Notes under the pieces: generated by a model
What the model saw: the letters and a program-made list of their open reading frames with translations, nothing else
The model's database searches: none
Told to the model about the DNA's origin: nothing
Translations under genes and position numbers: made by a program
Part shown: in pieces, positions 1 through 11,013 of the stretch
Numbering within the stretch: position 1 is the stretch's first letter
Layout of the letters: every line of letters starts with the position of its first letter
Assembly: GCA_013339895.1 (NCBI GenBank)
Contig: JABACO010000009.1
Span: 5,734,891 to 5,798,890 of the forward strand
Source: Ephydatia muelleri
Lineage: Eukaryota; Porifera; Demospongiae; Spongillida; Spongillidae
Direction: 5' to 3'
Length of the DNA: 64,000 nucleotides

Positions 1-790
1 TGTTTTTATCATGAGATAGGAGCTGCACATTAGCAGTGGAATGATTGCAAGCGATATGCCACATGATTGAGATTATTATGCAGCGATAGATTATAACATT
101 GCTTATGAATCAATAATGCACAAATGTATGTTTATCTTCAGATAGGACCCGTTTATGAAATGAATGCAGGCATATTCCCACACAAATATAACTGCTATGC
201 AACATTAATATTACCATGTAACACTAAGACTGCTATGAAACACTAAGATTATCATTTTCACAACATTGCTCATGATAAGCTTATGTTTATCATGGATAGG
301 AGCAGCTCACTACTAGCAGTGGAATGATTGCAAGCATAATGCCACATGATTGAGACCCTAGTGCAACACTAAGATTATCATTTTTCACACCATTGAAGAA
401 TATTGCACAGATGTGATGAGATAGGAGCTGTTGATTAACAATGCAATGATTGCAAGCCTGTTATGCAATGCTACGATTATCATTTTTCACAACATTGCTC
501 ATGGTAAGTAAAATTATACTAATGTGTTATCATGATTTAGGAGCTGTACAATAACAATGCAATGATTACAAGCATATTTGAGACTATTATACAACACTAA
601 GATTGTCATTTTGCATAAGATTGCTTATCATCATCAACAATGCACAAATGTATTTATATTGATGTAGATGGCGGCTGTTCATTAACAATGAAATGAATGC
701 AGGCATATTGGCACATAATTATCCGGCTATGCAACACAGAGATTATTATTTTGCGCAACATTGCTCATGATAAGCAATATGGCAAATGTG
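1..790. repeat. Satellite-like imperfect tandem array
   Basis: About six degenerate copies of a unit of roughly 120-150 bases. Each copy carries in order a 'gatAGGAGCTG' box, a 'caatgattgcaagc' box, an 'acactaagattatcattttcac' type stretch and a 'ttgctcatgataagc' box. Copies begin near 1, 130, 290, 415, 530 and 655. The array probably extends left of the window. There is no coding potential. Confidence 0.75.
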
Positions 791-1044
791 TATTTTCCAT
801 AACTGCACACACTCAACCGTAACCACACCCTCTCCATCACAGCCACACTCTCACTACCATAACCACACTCACTACACCCAAAATAATTCATCAGTTACAT
901 AATGCTTAGGTGACCTCACAGGGGTGCCCAGGCCTACCTGATGGAGGTGGTGGGTCCCTTAGTCGGAGATCTTGTCATGGTCACGTGTCCCTTCTTGCCC
1001 TCCTTCCATTTGCTTCTATCACACAGCCTCATCTGTTTTTAATA

Positions 1045-1092
1045 TACACACACACATGCACACACACATACACACACACACACACACACACA
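1045..1092. repeat. CA dinucleotide microsatellite
   Basis: An almost pure (CA)n run with a few interruptions. Apparent His/Thr reading frames over it are artefacts. Confidence 0.9.
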
Positions 1093-1101
1093 TGATCTTC
1101 C

Positions 1102-1220
1102 TAGTCTTGCACCCAGACCCTGATTCCAACAGCTGCAGATGGATTACATCAACACAATGTACCACCTTCAAGTAGCGGTGATGTAATCATCCGGGTAATC
1201 AGAGTCTGGGTACAAGACTA
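1102..1220. mobile_element. Short palindromic MITE-like element
   Basis: The ends are inverted repeats: TAGTCTTGCACCCAGAC at the left and its near reverse complement GTCTGGGTACAAGACTA at the right, about 24 bases each, around a core of about 70 bases. It has no coding capacity. The structure fits a miniature inverted-repeat transposable element. The superfamily is unknown. Confidence 0.6.
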
Positions 1221-1724
1221 CTAACGTGTGCTATGCAAGCTAGGGCCTAGCAAGCCGGCATAGCATACAGTATGTTCTCTGAATGGAATGAACCTTAATT
1301 CCACACCAAACTCCGAGACAAATGACTAGAACAAGGCTAAAAAGGTCATGGATATCAAGCTTGAGTATGAAACAAGCGAGACTATTAATAGTACAAACAC
1401 ACTTTAACAAGCTTAACACACAACCGAGATCTTTATCTCACCACTCTACACTTGTAATATCACATGATTCGTTTTGGCGGGTATAGGTATAATGATGAAA
1501 TCTTAGGTCCCCCAATAGGTGATGAGATTTTCTGTAATAACTTTGTGGTCCATAAACAGTCAAATCTATCCTTCCTTCTCCACCAGTTACAGGGGTTGGA
1601 GAACCCACACTAGCATTGCTACGAAAGTGTGCAGGATGATCCACATTTCACCTGTAACACGTTGAACTTTAATAAAGTCATCACTGTCTCTATTTGATGA
1701 TAGCATTCATCGCCGTTTTACAGA

Positions 1725-2835
1725 GTGTTTGGCCCTCCTCAATCTCTCACCACAAAGTTCTGGTTGGAAGCAAGCCTGCTTAAGTCTCAGCAGAGGAGGT
1801 CTTGGCTTAAGATCAGTAGCTGTTCATTCCATTGCTGCATGCATAGGCTCAATTAGCTCATCTTCCCCGGATACATTATCCATCCCTTTGCTAATCACGT
1901 CTCATCTTTAGCATGACCTATCACAACGAATTCAGAATTGTCAATTCAGTGCACTATACGACTCTCACTCTGGCAGCCTGGCAGATCGAACTCGTATACT
2001 CTCCATTTCGTCTGTGCATGCCTCTTCATGGCTACAGGTAGTCCCCTCCCCTAGGTTGGGGTTCAACTTGGCTCCCAATGAAATGCAGTGGAGCATCCAA
2101 TGGTGGCTTGGTCTGCCACTAACACCAGAAGGAGGGGTATGTGCTTACTGTCCTGACAAAGCTCTGGATGCACACCATGCAGTTACCTGCAAATGTGGGA
2201 GAGATGTAGTGGCTCGCCATAATAATCTTATTTGAACTTTGCAAAAGGGCTCTGTTGAACCCAAACCTAGAAGCTGGTACTGGTTTGGGTCATAAAAGGT
2301 TTGATGGGACTGGATGTCATGTGAAGATTCATTAAGGTATTGAGGTACACATGTATTGATGTGAACTACTTTGGTGTTGTATCGGAACACATCCTTTGTG
2401 TACATTACAAAAGGAGGCTAACAAGGCCTGCAGATATACTCATTCCAAGCTGGTCCACTAGTGATAAGCCTGCAGCCATTGATGTGTCCATCACTTCTCC
2501 GCTTAAATCAAGTATTTTGTCCGAAGTGGGTGTGGTTGCAGGTGCAGCAGCTAGACAGAGGAGAGAAAGCACACATGTAGTGATCCGATCTGCTCCGAAC
2601 TGGGTTGGAAGTGTGTTCCACTAGTGGTGGAGACATTTGGTGCATGGGGAAAAACAGCAGGCCAGTTTTTTTGCACAACTGGTCTTGCAGCACAAGGAAA
2701 TTCCACAAAGGCTACCATGCTGAATTCCATCTATGGCAGATTAAATCTCCTAAGTCAATGCCTGTGTTTTCATCACAAGGTCAATTTCAGAAGCCACAAC
2801 AATGGACCTGCTTAAGGGTTAGGGTAATTTAGTGC
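1725..2835 (+). pseudogene. Non-LTR retroelement ORF remnant, C-terminal region
   Basis: A broken open reading frame related to the C-terminal half of invertebrate non-LTR retroelement proteins. In order it shows a post-RT segment ending GGLGLRS (about 1,730-1,830), WWLGLPLTP followed by CAYCPDKALDAHHAVTCKCG (about 2,100-2,220, a cysteine/histidine cluster), RPADILIPSW with AAIDVSITSPL (about 2,420-2,510, resembling a restriction-like nuclease fold) and a degraded FGAWGKTA block near 2,640. Stops and frame changes separate the blocks, so it is dead. The copy at 58,340-58,921 belongs to the same family. The family name cannot be fixed without a library search. Confidence 0.75.
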
Positions 2836-3003
2836 AGACCTTTTGTAATAATGTGTATTTAATATGTCAAAAAAAAAGATGTAATGTAATAAATGATAAT
2901 GACCACCTTAAAATTTGTTACTGAGTATCAATTATATAATAATTATGATATGTGGTATTAAACGATGATGATAACATTAATCAGTCAACTAATATTAATA
3001 TAC

Positions 3004-3533
3004 ATATGGAAAGTTCTATACGAAAATGGGTCTTGTGAATTTTTTTTTTATAACATAAAATTTAAATCGATATATCTTCCGAAATATTAACGCTATCGGG
3101 TTAATATTTTTAACACAACATACCACACCATTACTATATGTGAAAATACATTTTGGTGTCTTACACATGCGGGGTACCGACGTTACAAGGTCCGATACCC
3201 CGTAGGGTTCAAAACGGCCACATCTTCAGGTAGGAGTGTCCAAATCGGTTCAAAATAGGTACCCATGTAGAAGGGTCCAACCGCTATTGATTGTTCTGTT
3301 CGTTAATTTTTGCTTTATCCGTTATGGAGATACAAGTGTGCAAAGTAATTGCATATTTCCCGGGCGTTACGCGCCATTAACGTATTACGAGGATATAGTT
3401 TCACATATAGTAATGGTGTGGTATGCTGTGTTAAAAATAGATAGCGTTAATATTTCGGAAGATTATCGTTTAACTCGTTTTATGTTATAAAATCAAATCC
3501 ACAAGACCCATTTTCGTATAGAACGTTCCATAT
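3004..3533. mobile_element. Foldback element A, long inverted repeats
   Basis: The left arm (from about 3,004) and the right arm (to about 3,533) are reverse complements over roughly 150-190 bases. They share the ends GGAAAGTTCTATACGAAAATG / CATTTTCGTATAGAACGTTCC, an internal box ATCTTCCGAAATATTAACGC and an ACCACACCATTACTATATG box. The interior (CTGTTCGTTAATTTTTGC, GGAGATACA) matches foldback B at 12,298-13,126, so the two are one diverged family. The ORF at 3,236-3,490 lies within it and is an artefact. Confidence 0.8.
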
Positions 3534-4045
3534 AAGTTCATCGATGCGCTAGTGGATTTAGGTATGTTACTCATGGGCCGGGTATGAGCCATGTTTTCTT
3601 TTCTAAAGCACGTTTGCCTGTAAGTTCAACACCATATATATTACACCTACAGTACGTCAAATGCTTAAATTGACTAATCAAGTCTACATTTAGCATAAGC
3701 CCAACGCTCGGCCCAACGTTAATATGAGGCATCGTCAGAAATAGTGTACTCGATGCGTAGTGAAATTTTCGCCGCGAATAAAAAAGGCGCGCAATTGTTT
3801 TCGTTATACCAGGCCTTATAAGTGCGTTAATTATAAGGAATGATACGTCGATGCCGCCAATGCTCGCATGCTGACAGAATGGACTGATGGGTGTTGCCCC
3901 TCTGGATACAATAATGTAGCAGTGCAGTGTATACGCCTAAATGTATTAATGTTATAGAAAGGTCCCCAGTGTTTATGCGCCTCATTACCTGTACCTGGCC
4001 CCCAGTCCACGATCGTCAATAGAGTGATCTTTCACAGACACAGGA

Positions 4046-4500
4046 AAAAAGTTAGGTCCGGTTTTTCAGGGTGGTTTTTAACATAAAACCGCTTTGGGAT
4101 TGGATGTCTAGCGTGGAAATAGCGTAATAACAGCCAAGCGTCCAGGGTGGGAATATCGTAAAAACCACATGGTCTTGGCCTGGTTTTGTCTAACAAAACC
4201 ATGTTGAAGCAATAATACGAAGCAATGAAATACTTTTTGTATTTCAATACTTTTGTATTTCATTGCTTCAACATGGTTTTTGTTCGACAAAACCAGGCCA
4301 AGACCATGTATTTCATTGTTTCAACATGGCTTTTGTTCGACAAAACCAGGCCGAGGCCATATGGTTTTTACGATATTCTCACCCTGGACGCTTAATCCCA
4401 GGATGGCTTTTACGCTATTTCCACGCTAGACATCCAATCCCAGAGCGGTTTTATGTAAAAACCACCTTGAAAAAACATGCCTGGACGTTTCTAACTTTTT
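4046..4500. mobile_element. Foldback element with internal duplication
   Basis: A large palindrome. The left arm runs from AAAAAAGTTAG through a GTGGTTTTTAACATAAAACC box; the right arm is its reverse complement ending CTAACTTTTT. The inner segment AACATGGTTTTTGTTCGACA followed by AAACCAGGCCAAGACCAT occurs twice in tandem at 4,270-4,360, and once inverted near 4,165-4,210. No gene is present; the small ORFs are mirror images of one another. Confidence 0.75.
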
Positions 4501-5264
4501 GTTACAAAAACGTTTTCTAGTGGAAGACCGACCGTCAGAGAGTGCGTAAAGAACCTTAATACTTGGCGGTCATTGGCACGTAAGGAGCTGTCACTTTTTG
4601 GTGGTCCTGTTGAAAGCAGTAATTGTAGACTGTTTTAGATCTCCTTGTTGTAATCCCAGTCTAGAACAAATTATAATACCCTGCTGCATGAATTCACACT
4701 ACTGTGCAGTAGTGTGACTCCCAACAAGACATACGCGTTGAATGTACTTTTAATAAACCTTTCCCAGAAGGCAATTCATGCACATTGCCATGCGCGTCAT
4801 GCATGTGACTCCTTCGATGATATTTTATCTCCGATGTTTCCTATTCCGTGAGGCACAGTCATGTAACCTCAAATGGATGGTGCCGCCATTTTGTAGTTGA
4901 TCAAATAGGATGCGTGGTGGGGCTACAATAACTGTTAGACCCACAAAGCAATTGAAATAGTTAAATAAAACCATAACCGAGTACATGAGGGTTTTTCCTC
5001 ACTAACCATTAATAATAGTATTATCACCAATTAATAGTCCGTGTCAAACCAAAATTATAAGTCTTTGCGCTAACTTGGGTCTGGCTAACGTGTTTAAGGC
5101 AGTGCAGTATTTTGATGCAATAGATTTAAATGCTGAAATTTTACACAATAGTAAATTACCCTAAGCCTCACATTCATTGTAAGCTACAGTAAAATCGGAC
5201 GTATGGTTTGTTCATTTCAGGCCCAACGTTGTATTTACGGGGTATACCCTGGAACGGAAGAGAT

Positions 5265-5475
5265 TAAGTGTCGGCCTCCATTAGGTGTTCATGTCCCATG
5301 GCCTCCGTTACATGCTTATGTCTCATGGCCTCCATCACATGCCTATGGTCCATGGCCACCATTATAATTAAGTGCTCATATATCCCATGGCCTCCATTAA
5401 ATGTCCATGTCCCATGGCCTAACTACAGGGCCATGTTTCATATAGCTTCCATTACATACTCATGCCCCTAGCCTC
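5265..5475. repeat. Minisatellite, about 30-base unit
   Basis: Seven or so degenerate copies built around CCCATGGCCTCCATTA followed by CATG and a short spacer. Each unit carries an NcoI-like CCATGG core. No conserved reading frame. Confidence 0.75.
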
Positions 5476-8400
5476 CAATAAATCTGACTGATTAATCATG
5501 ACTACCACATGTAGAGAGTACTACTACTAGACACTTTCTCCCAGGCATTACACGATGACAGAGGTTTGGCAAATGCGTTGGTCCGTATTTTGTGCAAGTG
5601 ACTACTTCTTGCAGGTCGGATTTTGTAAAACATTGTTAAGGAAATAGTTCCATCATTTCTCATTCATGCCTTTACTTCAGTGCGCATACAAAGTGTCTCA
5701 GTAAAAACTTTCTAATGCGATATGCACATCATATTAAATGAAACAATAATACTTGATTTCATTACAAAAACATATCACGGTTCAAAACGTATGTGGTTAG
5801 TACGTTCATATCATGAATTGAGAATCTGGTATAGCTTTATGTCGCAAGATGAATTTTCAGCTCAGTTCATAAAGATAAAGATACATCAGGATTTAGGATC
5901 ACTTGACACTGTTCTTCAGTATGGGTATACAGTAATATTATGGGAACCCTGTGATAGAAAAAAGGAGCATAATCAAGGCGAACTGTCTGCACAATTCCAT
6001 GCCTAGTGAAACATAGTATCTATAGGCTCCTTTATAATCAGTTCATATATCAATATAAAAGCGTTGACAATTGACTAAAAGTATACAATAGCTTATCAAA
6101 GAACTGTAATGTCAAATGTAGATCAATTTTTCATTTCTTAGAACAATTGCATGTGTGTTCAGAAGTTCTTGGCTAGAAATACCATTAGGAAATATGCATG
6201 GCTCTTCCTAATTTTGCACTCTACATGGTAGGGAGTTTATATTGTTAATTAAGACTCTTTTCGAACATACACAAGATGTACTGGTAAAAAGCATGAGAGC
6301 AAGTGGTAATGGTGATTCTGGATAACGCAACATTTTGTTACTAGCCACTCCAATTTGCACGTAACGTGGAAGGATTGGTACACTATATTACGAATGTTAT
6401 TAAGAATAACACTAAATGCCGATCTGGTGAAGACCATCATTATGGTTTACATTGCTATCAAACAAGACAACGACTTCACATTATCCACCTTTGATAAAAG
6501 CTAGCCATATGAAACAAAGTATTCTCATACTGAGTTTCTTCCTCTTTATCATCTGCTTTCTCCTCCTGCTTGTCTCTTTTTTTTTTTTTACATATCACTC
6601 TGAATTAGTGTACATAGAATGTAACTTCAAAATATTTCCAGGTACAATCTCTAACTTGAGCGTTAAACATAAAGACAGTTATTCCTTCTTTGGTGTAAAT
6701 TAGTCAGGTAACAAAACATCAAGTTAATGTGCTGCTGCTCCCGAAGGCTTGGTGGACAGAGTATAATCTTGTCTGACCAACATTGGCATACACAATGCAT
6801 AATGCTACTAGCATTTACATTATGTCATAATGCTTATCTCTCTGGTAGATTATCGAAGAGGAGTAAATTTACAATTTAGTGTCCTAATTATAGCAGTTTT
6901 ATTATTCAAACAACAAAATGGCCAACCACTGTGTGTGTACTACCAAAGACAAGACTCAGCATTGAAAGTGACTGCAAGATGACCACATGCTTATTACAAG
7001 CAGGATTACAAAAGTAGCAGGCTGCTGTACTAAAATGAATTATGATGATGGTGAATCTAACCATGCTTCAAAGACGCAGTAGTACAACAATTACCCTGAA
7101 CTGAAGAAATGACAATGAACAAAGAACAAATGTTGGTGTGATATCATATTGCATGGCTTTAGTGTGTAAAACGATGGAAAGAAAGAGAGTGAAAAGGAAA
7201 AATATATTACCATGTTCTCTAACACGTTATATTGTACATGTGCCTGTGTCATTGTATTTCTTTTCATTAATCTTGTTTCCATCTTTGTACACTACCGCTG
7301 CCATACGTTTATATCAACATTTTTACAGTGCAGAGCAAACACCTGATTATGTTCTAGAACAAGAAGGTCGATGCATTAAGAGCCTAAGGGGCATGGCACA
7401 TGACATGTAGGGACATATCCTTCCTAGATGAAAGATACCATTATAATAGCAAAGATGTTTTCAAAGCCCAGAATCATATGGAAAATGTATCTAACCATCT
7501 AGTTCAATAGGCTGCCTTCGATTATCGCAAGTCCAAATTAGATAGAAAAAATGGGACAGAGCTTTTGGGCTCAGGATCAATTAACCCAACGTTGGTCTTG
7601 TCAACTGTTGTGCAGCTGGAACTGTTAGTGACTGTAAGATGTTAAATGTTGGCCAACCCACTGGAATCCAAACTTGAACTGAAATTATACCCACCAAAAA
7701 GATTATCTGAGATCATTGTGGCAACTCCACTAAAATGGAAGTGATGGGTGACATGTGCCTAAACTTACAATGGATAATTGTTCTGATATAAAACCTTAGT
7801 GCTAATTGTCATTAGCCTGGATCTATTTTCCGATCAAGTGTACTACTGAACTAAACCAGTGCTTAGCAATGACACAGTATATGCCACATACTGAGTGTGA
7901 AATTAGCATACATGACTTTGAGTTATTGAAAACATCACTTGATGTGACACTGTATGACCCTATGTGCTTCTGGTCCCCATACCTATCAAACAATTCTCAT
8001 TACATGATGTGATGTTATACATGTCAATCTATCTGCAACATACGGTAAATCACAAAAGCTTCCTTCACTATGAACTTTACATTACTGTAACTGAGTAACC
8101 GTAATATACTCCAGCATTATAATTTAACAGATAAGCCATAAAATATATACGACAACACAGATGCTAGTGGTGATTCTTCATGAATGTGTGGTGTAGGGTT
8201 GAAACATATAATACTATTAGAAAGATATAAGATAACAGACTATATTTCCTGACTAGGCCTTCTACACATTTCAACGCTACATTAAATCATATGTACAAAG
8301 AAGTACTAGCTTCTCTAGTCATGTCAATTACGGTTGTTGTTGTACTCTCATTCATAGAAACAAATCTGTTGCTGATATAAAATGTTGCAGAGAGGATGCT

Positions 8401-9283
8401 ATGCAGTAATGTCAAATTCATGTATAAACCTTTTACAGTAAAACATTTGTATTTAAAGAATGGCAAATATTATTGCACCAATACTTAGTAACAGACAATG
8501 AATAAAGATTTACCTTTTTGTGTTCAGATGTTTTTGAATAGTGTCACATATTTTCATGATGTATTTTTTCAATGCACCAAATCTATATGTGATGGACAAC
8601 ACCTTGTGAGGCGTGATACATTATCGAGTTACTAAGATAGCCTGCTATCAAAAACATATCTCCTGTTGCTCAGATTCAATGGTAGAAAGATTAAAAACTT
8701 TATAGGTAGGCTACAGAAAAACATAATATACTACTAATATGCCATATAATCTACGACAACAACACTCTGATCTAAAGCAGAAAGTGTTATAATTTTCTTA
8801 ACTTTATGCCTAACACATGCCTAACACATAGTGTTGATGATGTACAAATGCTAATCAAATTTAATCTCCAGGCTTGTGTCCTACATGTAGGACCTATCTT
8901 CAAACTTTAATCCTAAATCTTTCATGTGGCTTATGTTTTCAATCGCCTCACATAAAACTCATCACATGAATATTTTGACGAATTGGTGGGAGATCACAGA
9001 CCATTAGTATCTCGTAATGAATAATTGTTTCTTGGAATAGATAATAAGCAACTTTACAAATTATAAGTGCAAGGGACAGATGTCAATAAACCTAATGTTG
9101 TAGGCGAACACCTACATAGCAAAACATTGGCTAAGTATATTCTGAACAAATTATCCAAATATGTAACTCTGTTCAAATTTATTTTGGACCACACTTTTTG
9201 TGCCTCTCTACATGCATGGGTCACCCACTGCATGAATTAGGTCCTACTCTTCAATGAATACATCACCGGGAATAATCAGTATT
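5476..9283. other. Non-coding stretch, nothing recognised
   Basis: I looked on both strands for conserved protein blocks and splice-bounded exons. The ORFs here (for example 5,722-6,006 plus and 7,138-7,410 plus) are short, AT-rich and match no family I know. I see no RNA gene, long inverted repeat or tandem array. Confidence 0.4.
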
Positions 9284-9534
9284 TGGGATTATTTCAGCGA
9301 AAAGGGACCTAACACTTACATTATAAAATTCCAGTACACACAATAGAAATGTAACACTTGCATTAAAATGTATGGCTAATTAAAAATTCAGAGCCTTACA
9401 ACTCCAAGACAGATACTCGGCTTCTCAGTGTGTAAGAAGCAATGTGTAGAGGACATTTCAGACTTCTAGAATATAAAAAAATTGAAATCTTGAAAAAACA
9501 TGCATTGGTTCCCTTTTCGTGGAAACGATCCCAC
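9284..9534. mobile_element. MITE family M1, copy 1 (full length)
   Basis: A non-coding element of about 250 bases. The left end TGGGATTATTTCAGCGAAAA leads to GGGACCTAACAC; the right end has GTTCCCTTTTCGTGGAAACG followed by ATCCCA, an imperfect terminal inverted repeat of about 30 bases. Shared internal boxes are CATTATAAAATTCCAGTACA, GTATGGCTAATTAAAAATTC and TTGAAATCTTGAAAAAAC. Other copies lie at 18,672, 36,060 and 39,222. Confidence 0.8.
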
Positions 9535-10139
9535 TTGCACTCCAACATCCTAATCTACTGCAATCAACCTTTCTTGGCTCATATTCCATTGCCAGCCAGG
9601 CTTTATCGGAAGTTTCGCTAGAAACTTCCATATACGCTTTTGACCCGGAATATGAAGTCATTAAAAACATGCGACCCTTTTCTAATGAGACTCCAGCAAT
9701 AGGATCATTTAGCTAGCTGTTGTAATCGAACGAGAAGATGAAAATGAGCAGTTTCACAGTTGTTTTATGTCGCAAAACTGCACGGTTGTAGAGAATAAAA
9801 GGGTACTGTCGTCCTCATTCCTAGTCCTGAAATACTCTACTTCTCCTTCTTGACCACACATAACTCATGATAGGAACATTTTTAAATGATGACAATTTCA
9901 CCAGAATTGGCTGGAAGGTGCCCTCCATGATCAAATAGTCTTCATGCTATTATTTTGGTAATTGTATTATTAGATTTGGGCCTTACTAAATGCAACACGT
10001 ATCATTACAAAAGGTAGAAGCTTGACAAGTCAATACCTAACAAGAAAACTACAGGAGCTGTAGCAAATGATTCGACTATACGGTCTGTGTAAGATGTATA
10101 ATTAGATGGGTTATGAACAAAAATCAATGAAAATAGTAC

Positions 10140-10360
10140 AGTAACTACATTCCCTATGAGAAAGTTGGTGGCATGTAGGAAGTAGTAGTGTAAAAAGCAA
10201 CACAAGGGTCTTATAAGAAGAGAAAATCAATAGTCCTCTATTTAGCACATTTGTATGTTATTTGGGTGCTAAACAGAGGAATATTGCATTTTCACTTCTT
10301 ATAAGACCCTTGTTTACACCACTATTGCCCAACTTTCTCATTGAGAATGTTTTTAGTTAC
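10140..10360. mobile_element. Hairpin MITE-like palindrome
   Basis: GTAACTACATTCCCTATGAG at the left is mirrored by a segment ending GAATGTTTTTAGTTAC at the right. Near the centre AAGGGTCTTATAAGAAG pairs with CTTCTTATAAGACCCTT, around a short loop containing a second small hairpin (GTGCTAAA / TTTAGCAC). No coding capacity. Confidence 0.7.
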
Positions 10361-11013
10361 TTGGTAATATAAAACATCACTAGTACTTCAACAATTCACA
10401 AAAGCTACATAGAGCTGTTTGTCTCGCCTAGTGAGTCCATACAGATTAAAGAATGGCTTACACTACCCTTGCATAGTTGTGTAAATGGAACTGCATGAAA
10501 TATACTTGGGCACAACACAGACCACTGGTCTGACCCTCTTAACATTTTCTGACCTCTTAACATTCTCTGTCGTATAACTGATTGTATGCATGTTTGTAAT
10601 CCTATTCACAATTTATGTATACACAGGTGATCTTACTTCTTAGTCAAACGTTTGCCAGCATGAGAAAGGTGCAACAGCATGTGCATATGCTTGCACATGA
10701 CAGATTATGATAGGATATTATCTTCTACTCAATTACAGCAAACAATCAGAAATACTGAATAGAACAATAGACGAAAAGAAAAAAATTGTCCAGCCGTTTG
10801 TTTCCAGCAAATCACAGTTAACATTAATAAGAGAAAAGTTTGGGCGAACAAGATAACATAACAAAATTCAGGCACAATGTTATTGCATTACTACAATATA
10901 TTTCATCCTAGGATCACATAACAAACTAAAACACCTCCCAAACACACAGTCACACAGGCTCGTGCTACTACATGATAGACTGCATTCAACAGTTTCAAAA
11001 ACATGATTGTTGC

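Noticed and set aside
1..790. CRISPR-like regular repeat spacing
   Set aside because: Units are imperfect, spacers are not unique, and the genome is eukaryotic; it is a degenerate satellite.
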